64,000 nucleotides of DNA from Arthrobacter sp. EM1 (GCF_029964055.1 NZ_CP124836.1:992001-1056000); one strand, 5' to 3'. Positions 42,976-57,361 are shown, numbered from the stretch's first letter. Notes: generated by a model not told the origin, from the sequence alone. Made by a program: numbers and translations.

Positions 42976-43737
42976 ATGACCACAATCACGCCGGAAAAAC
43001 TCCTGGCAGAACTCCGCCGCGCCGCCGACGTCGTGGCGGGGATAGCTGCCACCTTTTCCGAGGAGGACGTCAAGGCGCCCTCGGAACTGCCGGACTGGAC
43101 CCGGGGACATGTGCTGGCCCACCTCTGCGGCATCGCCAACGCGATGGCCCGCCAGCTGGAATTCGCCGCGCAGGGCAAGACCATCGAACTCTATGACGGC
43201 GGCTTCGAAGGCCGGACCCGGGCGATCGAAATGTCGGCCGGACACCCCGTGGCCGAACACCGCTCCGATCTGGATCACGCCTTGGTCCGGGCGTTGACTG
43301 CTTTTGAATCCCTTGACGGCGCCGACTGGCACAGGCCGATCAGTTTCCGCGGGGGAGTTGTGTTCGACGGCGGACTGGCACTCTGGCGCGAATTCGTCAT
43401 CCACGCCGCAGATCTTGGCACCGGCCGCGGCCCCGAGACCTGGAGCCGGCCGTTCTGCGAGCACCTCTTCGAATTCCTGGCCGCGCGGGTGCCCGACGGG
43501 CAGCGCTTTGTCCTCCAGCCGCTCGGACTGCCAGCCGTGGCCATCGGTACGCCCGGCAGCCGATCGACGGCCGTCAACGGGATGCTGACCGACATTGCTG
43601 CCTGGCTCGCGGGCCGCACGCCCACTCTCGGCAGCCTGCGCGCCACGGCCGCGGCCGACGGCGTCGACCTCCCGGCGCTGCTTCCGTGGCCGGCCGGGGT
43701 GCGCCTGTCACCCGCTGAACCTAACTCGGGCGCCTAA
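42976..43737 (+). CDS. Maleylpyruvate isomerase-family (mycothiol/DinB-like) protein
   Basis: A 253-residue protein with the four-helix DinB-like fold (about residues 5-150). The pattern LPDWTRGHVLAHLCGIANAM carries a metal-site histidine of the mycothiol-dependent maleylpyruvate isomerase N-domain. FVIHAADLGTG gives a further conserved His and Asp. A smaller C-terminal domain follows. Many paralogues exist in actinobacteria, and most have no known substrate. I chose ATG 42976 from the promoter spacing. Confidence 0.78.
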   Translation: MTTITPEKLLAELRRAADVVAGIAATFSEEDVKAPSELPDWTRGHVLAHLCGIANAMARQLEFAAQGKTIELYDGGFEGRTRAIEMSAGHPVAEHRSDLDHALVRALTAFESLDGADWHRPISFRGGVVFDGGLALWREFVIHAADLGTGRGPETWSRPFCEHLFEFLAARVPDGQRFVLQPLGLPAVAIGTPGSRSTAVNGMLTDIAAWLAGRTPTLGSLRATAAADGVDLPALLPWPAGVRLSPAEPNSGA

Positions 43738-43762
43738 CCACCCGGGCGCCGGCCCGCGCCCG

Positions 43763-44278
43763 CTACTGCTTGACGGCAGAGACCAGCAGGTGTTCCCGGG
43801 CCAGAAGGCTTTTTTTGATTACCAGCCCCCACCGGAATCCGCCCAGGCTTCCGTCGGTGCGGATCACCCGATGGCACGGTACAAAAAGCGCCGCAGCGTT
43901 GAAGGCGCAGGCGCTGGCAGCAGCCCGGACGGCCTTCGCATTTCCGGACATTTCCGCGTACTCGGTGTAGCTCACGGGGTGTCCCGGCGCGACGGTGCGG
44001 AGGATCTCCCAGGCATGCCCGCGGAACGGGCCGGACTTCTGCAGCACCGGCACCGCCATAGCCGGTTCCGGATAGCCGGCGTAGAACTCGTCCACGGCAT
44101 CGGAGATGACTCCCAGGCCCGGGACGGACTCGAAGGCCCCCGGCAGCAGGTCCGGGTGGATCTGCCCGATCAAGTCCCCGGGAACAGCCGTCCACCCGGA
44201 GGCAATCACCACACCGTCCCGGGCAATGATGGTGAACGGGCCGTCGGGGGTGGACATGGTCAGCAACTGGGCTTTCAT
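43763..44278 (-). CDS. ogt: Methylated-DNA-protein cysteine methyltransferase
   Basis: Ogt takes the methyl group from O6-methylguanine onto its own cysteine and is then spent. The acceptor is C135 in VPCHRVIR, and the arginine-finger helix and GGFRWGL loop follow. The protein has 171 residues. The ATG at 44278 overlaps the stop of the upstream Ada-AlkA gene (ATGA), so both proteins are made together. With the divergent glycosylase gene it forms an alkylation-repair cluster. Confidence 0.95.
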   Translation of the reverse strand: MKAQLLTMSTPDGPFTIIARDGVVIASGWTAVPGDLIGQIHPDLLPGAFESVPGLGVISDAVDEFYAGYPEPAMAVPVLQKSGPFRGHAWEILRTVAPGHPVSYTEYAEMSGNAKAVRAAASACAFNAAALFVPCHRVIRTDGSLGGFRWGLVIKKSLLAREHLLVSAVKQ

Positions 44279-45813
44279 AATGCCGCTTTCTTGGGAGCCA
44301 GGCGGGAAATAAATGATGTTTTGGGTGCCGCGGCCCGGGCGAGCGCCGCTGTGCGCCACAGGTGCATGGTGGCGTAGGAACGCCAGGGGCTGAGCTCGCG
44401 GAAATCGGGGCTCAGGGGCTGGCCCGGCGACACGGCGCCGTCAGGATCCGGGGCCAGCGAGCGGATGCCGTTGCGCACCGCCGCGTCGTTGGCCAGGAAG
44501 ACATCCGGTGCTCCGATCACGCGCATCGCCACATAGCCCACCGTCCACGGCCCCACCCCGGGCAGGGGCAGCAGCTTGGACTCCAGCCCCGGCAGGTCAT
44601 CGCCATAGCCAAAGTCGAGCCTGCCCGAAGCCATCGCAGCGGCTGCATTCCGGATCGAATCGATGCGGCGTTGCGGGCCCCGGAGCAGTTCGAGGCCGTC
44701 CGCGGCAATTTGCTCAGCGGTGGGGAACAGCCGGTGCAGGCCGACGGCGGGAACCAAGCTGTCGCTGCCGGCGGCGGACAACCGGATAAGTGCCGTCCGC
44801 GCGGCGGCGACTGTGATCTGCTGGCCGATCATTGCCCGGATCAGCAGCTCCTGCGGATCAACGGCGCCGGGCATCCGGATTCCCGGCGTGGCGGTGACTC
44901 CCGCCGCCAGCCGGGGATCGGATCCCAGCACCTCGTCGATGGCGACCGGGTCGGCGTCAAGGTCCAGCAGCCGGCGGACCCGGCTGAGCAGGGAGGGCAG
45001 GTCCCGGAGGTCGACGGCGCCGATGCTCAGCAGCAGCGGGCGCCCGCTGGCGTCGGCGTTATAGTCCACCCGGAAGCGCGCATCGCCGTGCGCCAGGCGC
45101 AGCGTCCGCGCATAGGAGCTCGAGGTGCCCTCCTCGACGCCGGGGATGGCCCGGACTGCGAGGAACGAAAAAACGCCGGGGTCGAAGGGCTCGCGGTACG
45201 GCAGGTTCAGCGTCAGGGCCGTCGACGACACAGCAGCCTGGGGCGGCGACCGATGGTGGCGTGCGGTGGCCCGCAACGCCGACGGGGTCATGGCGAAAAC
45301 TTCGCCGATGGTCTCGTTGAACTGGCGGACGCTGCTGAATCCGGCGGCGAACGCGATGTCGGCGACCTTGATCGTGGTGGAGACCAGCAGGGTCCGCGCC
45401 GTCTGGGCCCGGCTGGCACGGGCCAGCGAGAGGGGGCCGGCGCCGAGCTCGTGGCTGAGGATCCTGTTGAGCTGGCGCGAGGAGTAGCCCAGGCGGGTGG
45501 CGAGGCCTTGGACGCCGTCGCGATTGATCACCCCGTCGTTGATCAGCCGCATAGCGCGTCCGGCGATGTCCGAGCGGACATTCCAGGCAGGCGTGCCGGG
45601 CACCGCTTCGGGCAGGCAGCGTTTGCAGGCCCGGTAGCCGGCGTCGTGCGCGGCGGCGGAGGTCTCGTAGAACGTGACATTGCCGGCCTTGGGGGTCCGG
45701 GCCGGGCAGGACGGCCGGCAGTAAATGCCGGTTGTGCGGACAGCCGTGTAGAACTGCCCGTCGAACCGGATGTCCCGGGCGTCGATTGCCCGGTAGCGCT
45801 GCCAGAAATCCAT
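44275..45813 (-). CDS. alkA: Ada-AlkA fusion: methyl-sensing regulator and 3-methyladenine glycosylase
   Basis: The 512-residue protein joins an Ada zinc domain (C32, C36, C63, C66; C32 would be the methylphosphotriester acceptor), an AraC-type double helix-turn-helix (about 78-185), the AlkA N-terminal domain (about 195-305) and an HhH-GPD glycosylase (about 315-490). The hairpin reads LPGVGPWTVGYVAMR, and the catalytic aspartate is D443 in LANDAAV. The fusion can sense methylation, activate transcription and remove 3-methyl purines. The ATG at 45813 has AGGA upstream. It likely regulates itself, ogt and perhaps the divergent mpg. Confidence 0.93.
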   Translation of the reverse strand: MDFWQRYRAIDARDIRFDGQFYTAVRTTGIYCRPSCPARTPKAGNVTFYETSAAAHDAGYRACKRCLPEAVPGTPAWNVRSDIAGRAMRLINDGVINRDGVQGLATRLGYSSRQLNRILSHELGAGPLSLARASRAQTARTLLVSTTIKVADIAFAAGFSSVRQFNETIGEVFAMTPSALRATARHHRSPPQAAVSSTALTLNLPYREPFDPGVFSFLAVRAIPGVEEGTSSSYARTLRLAHGDARFRVDYNADASGRPLLLSIGAVDLRDLPSLLSRVRRLLDLDADPVAIDEVLGSDPRLAAGVTATPGIRMPGAVDPQELLIRAMIGQQITVAAARTALIRLSAAGSDSLVPAVGLHRLFPTAEQIAADGLELLRGPQRRIDSIRNAAAAMASGRLDFGYGDDLPGLESKLLPLPGVGPWTVGYVAMRVIGAPDVFLANDAAVRNGIRSLAPDPDGAVSPGQPLSPDFRELSPWRSYATMHLWRTAALARAAAPKTSFISRLAPKKAAL

Positions 45814-45892
45814 GAGTTCATCCTGCCAGCATCCGGATGCTGCTGCTAGCGGAAATCGGACATGGCCGTGCAGGGTAATCCGGCGGGTTTGT

Positions 45893-45898
45893 TAAAGT
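45893..45898 (+). promoter_or_regulatory. -10 element for leaderless mpg
   Basis: TAAAGT ends 6 nt before the ATG at 45905, in the 91-bp region divergent from the Ada-AlkA gene. Confidence 0.55.
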
Positions 45899-45904
45899 CG
45901 GAGC

Positions 45905-46573
45905 ATGAGTGCGACTCCTCCTGACAGTGCGCCGGGCCGTGGATTCCCGGCCGCTGGCCTGCGTGGGCTACTTTCCGCCGACGCCCGGCAGGTGGCGCCG
46001 CTGCTGCTTGGTGCAGTTTTGACGCATGAGGGTCCCGACGGACTGGTGTCCGTGCGGATCAGCGAGGTGGAGGCCTATCTGGGACCGCACGACTCGCAGC
46101 ACCCGGATCCCGGTTCGCACACCTTTCGCGGCGCCACCGCGCGCAACGCCCCGATGTTCGGCCCGGCCGGGCACCTCTACGTCTACCTCAGCTACGGCAT
46201 GCACCACTGCGCCAACATCGTCTGCGGACCGCTCGGAGAAGCCTCTGCCGTGCTGCTGCGGGCCGGAATGATTGTGGCAGGGGAAGACCTGGCACTCACC
46301 CGCCGGCCGACGTCGAAATCCGCCAGGGAGCTCGCGAGCGGCCCGGCCCGGCTCGCCACGGCACTGGGCATCACGACGGCGGACACCGGCCGGGATGCGC
46401 TCGTGGCCCCGTTCCGGCTGGAACTGCCGGACCTGCCGGCCGTAGATGTCAGTTCCGGGCCACGCGTCGGCGTCTCGGGCGCCGGGGGCAGCCGCGACTA
46501 CCCCTGGCGCTTCTGGGTCACCGGCGACCCGACCGTCTCCCGCTACAAGGCAGCGAAGGTGCGCCCGGGGTAG
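45905..46573 (+). CDS. mpg: 3-methyladenine DNA glycosylase, AAG/MPG type
   Basis: A 222-residue glycosylase of the human AAG fold, unrelated to AlkA. The catalytic glutamate lies in ISEVEAYLGPHDSQHP, and the intercalating tyrosine region is in LYVYLSYGMHHCANIV. The final segment GDPTVSRYK is typical. It excises alkylated purines such as 3-methyladenine and hypoxanthine. Its promoter faces the Ada-AlkA gene, so the locus carries two unrelated glycosylases. The order mpg then tyrS nearby is also seen in Mycobacterium. Confidence 0.94.
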   Translation: MSATPPDSAPGRGFPAAGLRGLLSADARQVAPLLLGAVLTHEGPDGLVSVRISEVEAYLGPHDSQHPDPGSHTFRGATARNAPMFGPAGHLYVYLSYGMHHCANIVCGPLGEASAVLLRAGMIVAGEDLALTRRPTSKSARELASGPARLATALGITTADTGRDALVAPFRLELPDLPAVDVSSGPRVGVSGAGGSRDYPWRFWVTGDPTVSRYKAAKVRPG

Positions 46574-46634
46574 CAGGCCTGCCCTGCCGGGCGACCGGCA
46601 CACGTGCCCGGCGGAACCGTAAAAGCCCAGCGAG

Positions 46635-46640
46635 TAAGCT
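46635..46640 (+). promoter_or_regulatory. -10 element for leaderless apt
   Basis: TAAGCT ends 6 nt before the GTG at 46647. Confidence 0.55.
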
Positions 46641-46646
46641 TGACGG

Positions 46647-47219
46647 GTGAATCAAAGCGAGCTTCCCCGGACCACGATGACCAAGAGTGAAACCACTGCG
46701 CCGGTGGACAAACTGATCAGCAGCCTCTGCGCCACCATCCCGGATTACCCCAAGCCCGGAATTGTCTTCAAGGACCTGACCCCCGTTTTCGCCGACGGCG
46801 CAGCACTCAAGGCTGTTGTGGACGCCCTGGTGGCGCCGTTCGAGGGCCAGTTCGACGCCGTGGCCGGCGTGGAGGCCCGCGGTTTCCTGCTGGCCGCCGC
46901 CGCGGCTTACGCCACCGGCACGGGCGTCATCACCGTCCGCAAGGCCGGCAAGCTACCCCGTGAAGTGGTCTCCGAGGACTACGCGCTCGAGTACGGCAGC
47001 GCCACCCTGGAGCTGCACACCACTGACCTTGCGCCCGGCAGCCGCGTCCTGATTCTCGATGACGTCCTTGCCACGGGCGGCACGCTGGCTGCCGCCGTCC
47101 GGCTGTTCGAACGCTGCGGCGTCGAAGTGGCCGGTGTGGGTGTGGTCCTGGAACTGGATGAGCTTAACGGCCGTTCTGCCCTCGACGGGCATCGGGTCAG
47201 TTCCCTGCTGCGGCTGTAA
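46647..47219 (+). CDS. apt: Adenine phosphoribosyltransferase
   Basis: Apt salvages adenine to AMP using PRPP. The PRPP loop VLILDDVLATGGTLAA and the signature GVEARGFLLAAAAAYATGTG are intact. The 190-residue length includes about 15 extra N-terminal residues from GTG 46647, the start set by the leaderless promoter; the ATG at 46680 is an alternative that gives 179 residues. HelD follows after 124 nt with its own promoter. Confidence 0.94.
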   Translation: MNQSELPRTTMTKSETTAPVDKLISSLCATIPDYPKPGIVFKDLTPVFADGAALKAVVDALVAPFEGQFDAVAGVEARGFLLAAAAAYATGTGVITVRKAGKLPREVVSEDYALEYGSATLELHTTDLAPGSRVLILDDVLATGGTLAAAVRLFERCGVEVAGVGVVLELDELNGRSALDGHRVSSLLRL

Positions 47220-47303
47220 ACCGCCCTCCGGGCCCGGCCCGCTGGCACCGCTGCACCGGGGTGCAAAAAGCGGTCGTGTAGCGGTGCCGCACTGAAATGG
47301 TTG

Positions 47304-47309
47304 TAGAAT
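47304..47309 (+). promoter_or_regulatory. -10 element of helD
   Basis: TAGAAT predicts a start near 47316 and a 28-nt leader with the ribosome site AGGGGAAC before ATG 47344. No rifamycin-associated element is recognisable. Confidence 0.5.
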
Positions 47310-47343
47310 GGTTGGTCTGTCTTTTTCGATAGGGGAACGTTCG

Positions 47344-49572
47344 ATGCACGACGCTGATTTGGCCCATGAACGCGACTATGTCGCCGGACTTTACGCCCGG
47401 CTCGACGAGCTGCGGGCGGAAAAGCGCACCCAGCTGGCGCAGGTCCGTCGGGCCGGTGCGGTGGGCACTATGCAGAACGTCTCCGAGCGGGATGCTTTCG
47501 CTGCACTCTACGAGGACCGCCTTGCGCAGCTCGACGCCGTCGATGACCGGCTGGTGTTCGGCCGCCTCGACCTCGACTCCGGGGAGGCGCAGTACATCGG
47601 CCGCATCGGGCTGACCACTGACGAGCTGCAGCGGCTTATGCTCGACTGGCGTGCGCCGGAAGCCGGACACTTTTACCAGGCCACCGCGTTTGACCGGCAG
47701 GGAGTGCGGCGCCGGCGCCACCTCATCCTGCAGGGCCGCGAGGTCAAGGCCATCGAGGACGATGTCCTGGACGCCGGGCTGCTCGCGGACAACGAGTCCC
47801 TGCAGGGCGAGGGCGCGCTGCTGGCAGCCCTGAACTCCAAGCGGACCGGACGGATGTCAGACATCGTCGGCACCATCCAGTCCGAGCAGGACCGGATCAT
47901 TAGGTCCTCGATCTCCGGAGCCCTTGTCGTCCAGGGCGGGCCCGGCACCGGCAAAACGGCGGTTGCCCTGCACCGCGCGGCCTACCTGCTCTACACACAC
48001 CGGGACCGGCTCAAGACCGCCGGCGTCCTGCTGGTGGGACCGTCGTCGTCCTTTATGAAGTACATCGAACGCGTGTTGCCGTCACTCGGCGAGACCGGCG
48101 TTGTGATGGCCAGTGTCGGCCGGCTGATGCCCGGAATCCATGCCGTGGCCGAGCCGGAGTCCGAGGTCGCTGCCATCAAGGGCCGGCTGGACATGGTCGA
48201 GGTCGTGGCGAACGCGGTGGCCAACCGGCAGCGTATTCCTGCGCAGAACCGCGTCCTTGAAGTGGACGGGCGCAAACTCCTCCTGACTCCCCGGCAGGTC
48301 CGCCGTGCCCGGGACCGCGCACGCTCCACCGGCAAGCCGCACAACGAAGCGCGCGTTTCGTTTGTCAGGATGCTGCTGCGCGAACTTACGGAACAGATGA
48401 CCGAACTCGTCGAGGCCGGCAGCATCGGCAACAACGCAGACCGCTCCTACCTGGCCGAGGATGTCCGCTCCGCCCGGGACGTCCGGATCGCATTGAATCT
48501 GTGCTGGATGCCGATGACGCCGGAGAAGCTGATTGGTGAACTCTTCAGCAAGCCGGCGATCCTGGAAGCCTGTACCCCCCAGCTCAGCCCGGCCGAGCGG
48601 CAACTGCTGCTCCGTCCGGCCGATGCGCCGTGGACCGAAGCTGACGTGCCGCTGTTGGACGAGGCAGCCGAACTCCTCGGCGAGCTGGACGCCGCTGCGG
48701 GCAGGGGGCTGGCACAGCAGGAACACGATCGTGCACGCGACCTGGCCAACGCCAAACAGACGCTTGTTAACATGGAAACCGCCGGCGTAGACGTCTTGAT
48801 CTCCGCGGAAGAGCTCGTTGACCAGAACCAGGAACGCGAGGCCCGGCTCACTGCAGCAGAGCGTGCCACGACCGACCGCAGCTGGGCCTTTGGGCACATT
48901 GTGGTGGATGAGGCCCAGGAGCTCTCGCCGATGCAGTGGCGCCTGCTGGTCCGCCGCTGCCCGCTGAAGTCCTTCACCATCGTGGGCGACATTGCCCAGA
49001 CCAGTTCCGTGGTGGGCGCCAATTCCTGGCAGAGCGCCCTGGCCCCGATGTTCGGTGACCGCTGGCAGCTCGAGGAGCTCACAGTCAACTACCGCACACC
49101 GTCGCAGATTGCCGAAGCGGCGGCCCGGATGGCCAACGCGGCGGGGCTTGTCGTCTCCGCACCCAAGGCTGTCCGCGAGGGTCGCTGGGCGCCGGTGGTC
49201 GACCGCGTCGAGCCGGGCCAGGTGATCAGCAAGCTCGTGGCGGTCCTGCCGGAGGAACTCGCTTCCCTGGAGGGCGGCCTGCTGGCGGTCATTGCCGACG
49301 GCGGGCTTCTTTCCGAAGCCACCGCGGCACTGCGCGCCGTTTACGGGCGCCGCGTCGGCACCGACGCCGGAAGTTATGCCCAGGACATCGTTGTTATCAG
49401 TCCCCGCGAGGCCAAAGGCCTGGAGTTCGACGGCGTTGTGGTGCTGGAGCCTTCGGCCATGCTGAACCGTGAGCACGGCCGTGTCGGTGACCTGTATGTG
49501 GCCATGACCCGGCCCACCCAGCGGCTGCGTCTGATCGCCTCCGCCGGCGTGCCGGCGGGCATCGAAGACTGA
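47344..49572 (+). CDS. helD: HelD, RNA-polymerase-recycling ATPase
   Basis: A 742-residue UvrD-like superfamily 1 ATPase. The N-terminal coiled coil (about residues 1-70) and the DWRAP segment precede Walker A (GGPGTGKT, 198-205). Walker B is in HIVVDEAQELSPMQW, and the last motifs are VISPREAKGLEFDGVVV and YVAMTRPTQRL. Proteins of this type bind RNA polymerase, enter its channels and release stalled complexes; the actinobacterial class can also displace rifampicin. The ATG at 47344 is preferred over an upstream GTG inside the promoter. It lies upstream of tyrS and the rrn operon. Confidence 0.9.
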   Translation: MHDADLAHERDYVAGLYARLDELRAEKRTQLAQVRRAGAVGTMQNVSERDAFAALYEDRLAQLDAVDDRLVFGRLDLDSGEAQYIGRIGLTTDELQRLMLDWRAPEAGHFYQATAFDRQGVRRRRHLILQGREVKAIEDDVLDAGLLADNESLQGEGALLAALNSKRTGRMSDIVGTIQSEQDRIIRSSISGALVVQGGPGTGKTAVALHRAAYLLYTHRDRLKTAGVLLVGPSSSFMKYIERVLPSLGETGVVMASVGRLMPGIHAVAEPESEVAAIKGRLDMVEVVANAVANRQRIPAQNRVLEVDGRKLLLTPRQVRRARDRARSTGKPHNEARVSFVRMLLRELTEQMTELVEAGSIGNNADRSYLAEDVRSARDVRIALNLCWMPMTPEKLIGELFSKPAILEACTPQLSPAERQLLLRPADAPWTEADVPLLDEAAELLGELDAAAGRGLAQQEHDRARDLANAKQTLVNMETAGVDVLISAEELVDQNQEREARLTAAERATTDRSWAFGHIVVDEAQELSPMQWRLLVRRCPLKSFTIVGDIAQTSSVVGANSWQSALAPMFGDRWQLEELTVNYRTPSQIAEAAARMANAAGLVVSAPKAVREGRWAPVVDRVEPGQVISKLVAVLPEELASLEGGLLAVIADGGLLSEATAALRAVYGRRVGTDAGSYAQDIVVISPREAKGLEFDGVVVLEPSAMLNREHGRVGDLYVAMTRPTQRLRLIASAGVPAGIED

Positions 49573-49635
49573 GCCCGGCACGGCGGTGCCGGTCTCGATC
49601 GAAAGTCACAGACGCTGAGGGTGCGCTGATCCTGC

Positions 49636-49641
49636 TACCTT
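49636..49641 (+). promoter_or_regulatory. -10 element for leaderless tyrS
   Basis: TACCTT ends 7 nt before the GTG at 49649. Confidence 0.45.
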
Positions 49642-49648
49642 AGATTCC

Positions 49649-50962
49649 GTGTCCCAGCTAAATGATCCCCGTTCCCAGCAGAATGACCCCAGCTTCGCCG
49701 ACGTCTGGCAGGAGCTGAAATGGCGGGGCCTGGTCCACGTCTCCACGGATGAGGCGGAGCTTCAGCAGCTGCTCGCCGGAGAACCAGTGAGCTATTACTG
49801 CGGCTTCGATCCCACTGCTCCGAGTCTGCACCTGGGCAACCTGGTGCAGTTGCTGCTAATGCGCCGGATCCAACTAGCCGGCCACAAGCCCCTCGGCCTC
49901 GTCGGCGGCTCCACCGGCCTCATCGGTGACCCGCGCCAGAGTGCAGAGCGTGTGCTTAACACCCCCGAGACGGTAGCAGAATGGGTCGGAAAACTGCAGG
50001 CGCAGGTCCAGCGGTTCCTCAGTTTTGAGGGCGACAACGCGGCCCGAATGGTCAACAACCTTGACTGGACAGCGCCCTTGAGCGCCATCGATTTTCTGCG
50101 CGGAATCGGCAAACATTTCCGGGTCGGCACCATGATCAAAAAAGACATCGTCGCCAACCGGTTGAACTCCGACGAGGGAATCAGCTACACGGAATTCAGT
50201 TACCAGATCCTTCAGGGTATGGACTATCTCCAGCTCTTCCGTGACCACGGCTGTGTCTTGCAGACCGGTGGATCGGACCAGTGGGGCAACCTGACCAGCG
50301 GCACTGACCTGATCCGCAAGGTTGAGGGCAAACACGTCCACGCGCTTGGGACACCACTCATCACCAATGCCGACGGGACGAAGTTCGGCAAGAGCGAGGG
50401 TAACGCCATCTGGCTTGATCCGGAGATGTGCAGCCCGTATGCGTTCTATCAGTTTTGGCTCAACACCGCAGACAGCGACGTTGCTGCGCGCCTTAAGGTC
50501 TTTACGTTCCTCAGCCGGGCGGAGATCGAGACCCTGGAGGCTGCGCTGGCCGAGCGGCCGTTCGCCCGCGAAGGGCAGCGCAAGCTTGCCTACGAAGTGA
50601 CTTCGCTCGTGCACGGAGTAGAAGCGACAGAGAAGGTCATTGCCGCCTCTGCTGCGTTGTTTGGCAACGGTGATCTGAGCGCCCTGGACGAGGCAACGCT
50701 CAAGGCAGCCACGTCCGAGCTGCCGTCCGCGACAGTCGGCGCCGGCACCTTGGGCATCATCGAACTCCTGGTCGCAACGGGCCTGTCGGAGAGCAAGTCC
50801 GCCGCCCGCCGCACGGTGGGGGAGGGCGGGGCGTACGTCAACAATGCCAAGGTTGCAGATCCCGACGCCGTCATTGAGCCCGGCCAACTGCTCCACGGCC
50901 GATACCTGCTGTTGCGCCGCGGCAAAAAGAACCTGGCCACCGTGGAAGTCAGCGTGCCCTAG
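49649..50962 (+). CDS. tyrS: Tyrosine-tRNA ligase
   Basis: TyrS charges tRNA-Tyr. The class I signatures are PSLHLGNLVQL (HIGH box) and KFGKSEGNAIW (KMSKS box); the S4 RNA-binding domain is at about residues 370-432. The 437 residues match the TyrS1 type. The GTG at 49649 has no ribosome site but fits a leaderless start. The rrn operon begins about 520 nt downstream. Confidence 0.97.
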   Translation: MSQLNDPRSQQNDPSFADVWQELKWRGLVHVSTDEAELQQLLAGEPVSYYCGFDPTAPSLHLGNLVQLLLMRRIQLAGHKPLGLVGGSTGLIGDPRQSAERVLNTPETVAEWVGKLQAQVQRFLSFEGDNAARMVNNLDWTAPLSAIDFLRGIGKHFRVGTMIKKDIVANRLNSDEGISYTEFSYQILQGMDYLQLFRDHGCVLQTGGSDQWGNLTSGTDLIRKVEGKHVHALGTPLITNADGTKFGKSEGNAIWLDPEMCSPYAFYQFWLNTADSDVAARLKVFTFLSRAEIETLEAALAERPFAREGQRKLAYEVTSLVHGVEATEKVIAASAALFGNGDLSALDEATLKAATSELPSATVGAGTLGIIELLVATGLSESKSAARRTVGEGGAYVNNAKVADPDAVIEPGQLLHGRYLLLRRGKKNLATVEVSVP

Positions 50963-51485
50963 CCGAACACCGCGCGTCGACGTACCCCGTTTGCCGCCCC
51001 GCTTGCAAGGTCGGGGCGGAGCGTGTATTGTTCTTTTAGTCGCCACCGCAGAGTGGCGGCCAACCCCAACCAAACTAGAGAAGCAATTCTTTTAGCGCTA
51101 TTGTCCTCCCCGGAGTACATCGTGCAAATCGAAAAAATGCTTCATATTTTGGTTGGGACATTTGCTCCAGCAAGTGAACTTCGGATGAAAATCCGGATTT
51201 GCAAAGCGGAAATGAATGAAATAAGATTGAAATATCGCAGCAAAGAAAGACTGAAAGATAAAGAATTCATTTAGTTGAATTGTTTCAGCTACTACTTTGA
51301 ATGTGTCTGTTGTTTGAGAACTCAATAGTGTGCCAAGTTTGTTGATACCAATTTATTGTATTGAATTGGTTGAATTGATCAGGTCCGCCACCCCGTGGTG
51401 GGGTCTGGTTTTTACAGCTGGTTTCAAATTTTGTGCAGCTGATGCGTCCCGTTTTCCCGGGGGTGTTGGTTGTGTCTGTTTTACT
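50963..51485 (+). promoter_or_regulatory. rrn promoter and leader region
   Basis: This 523-nt stretch is unusually AT-rich for the genome. A well-formed promoter lies at TTGCAA (51199-51204), a 17-bp spacer and TAAGAT (51222-51227), predicting a start near 51234. AT-rich upstream sequence could act as UP elements, and further promoters are likely. The boxA-like TGTTGTTTGAGAAC is at 51308-51321, and the left arm of the 16S processing stem is at 51321-51336. Confidence 0.75.
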
Positions 51486-56657
<5,172 letters not shown>

Positions 56658-56725
56658 ACTCCCTCTTCCGTGAACGGATTCAAAAGACGTTCACACCCGG
56701 AAGAGAGAACAAAGATAACAAGACT

Positions 56726-56747
56726 GCTTGCGTCCACTATGTGGTTC
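56726..56747 (+). other. Right arm of the 23S processing stem
   Basis: These 22 nt pair with 53386-53407 with only two wobble pairs. This brings the ends of 23S together in a long helix of the kind cut by RNase III. Confidence 0.8.
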
Positions 56748-56853
56748 CCAACCAACAAACCCGTTGCGTGAGGAACAAAAACACAACAACACCACAGTTG
56801 TAACCACAGATTTCCCACCACCACGCCCAGGCGCGGAACGGTGCGGACACAAA

Positions 56854-56972
56854 GTTACGGCGGTCATAGCGTGGGGGAAACGCCCGGTCCCATTCCGAAC
56901 CCGGAAGCTAAGACCCACAGCGCCGATGGTACTGCACCCGGGAGGGTGTGGGAGAGTAGGTCACCGCCGGAA
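56854..56972 (+). rRNA. rrf: 5S ribosomal RNA
   Basis: About 119 nt, from GTTACGGCGGTCATAGCG to GGTCACCGCCGGAAC; the two ends pair to form helix I. The conserved CCCATTCCGAACCCGGAAG loop is present. The ends are estimated by that pairing. Confidence 0.95.
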
Positions 56973-56987
56973 CATCATTAAACGGTC

Positions 56988-57016
56988 GAGGACCCCCAAC
57001 AACGTTGGGGGTCCTC
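56988..57016 (+). terminator. rrn operon terminator
   Basis: A perfect 13-bp stem (GAGGACCCCCAAC and complement) with a 3-nt AAC loop lies 15 nt after 5S and is followed by CCGCATTT. Confidence 0.9.
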
Positions 57017-57361
57017 CCGCATTTAACACCCCCACCCAAAAACACCCCCACCGGAAACCCCACCCACCCCCACCGGGAACCCCACCCGGCTCAGCGGGGA
57101 AACCGCCGCCCATCAATCCACGCCAGGAGCTCGACGGCCAGCCCGCCGCCAACCGCGGCCAGAATAGCGGTGCGGCTGTGAGGCTCGACACCGCGACCGC
57201 GGAAAGGCTCACTGCCGTTAGCCGGGCGCAGGGGACTCGCTTAGAATTGGATGAGATGTACGGACTTCGAAGCGCTTGATTTCGGGTTGCGTAGGAACGA
57301 AACACGGAATAGAGCGGCTGCGATTACGACAGTGGTCAGCTCACAACAGGAGGAATCCATC
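57017..57361 (+). promoter_or_regulatory. Gap between rrn and the repeat-TPR gene
   Basis: 345 nt without a convincing gene. The first 80 nt are C-rich and nearly free of G-pairing structure. A -10 hexamer TAGAAT at 57242-57247 predicts a leader of about 108 nt for the next gene, whose ribosome site AGGAGG is 6-7 nt before its start. Confidence 0.5.

Noticed and set aside
51023..51274. An 83-codon frame upstream of 16S rRNA
   Set aside because: It lies in the AT-rich rrn promoter region, overlaps the TTGCAA/TAAGAT promoter, has no ribosome site and no recognisable domain.
56961..57305. A 114-codon minus-strand frame between 5S rRNA and the repeat protein
   Set aside because: It overlaps the 5S 3' end and the rrn terminator. 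Its Gly/Trp/Val-rich segment comes from the C-rich plus strand, not from a protein pattern.
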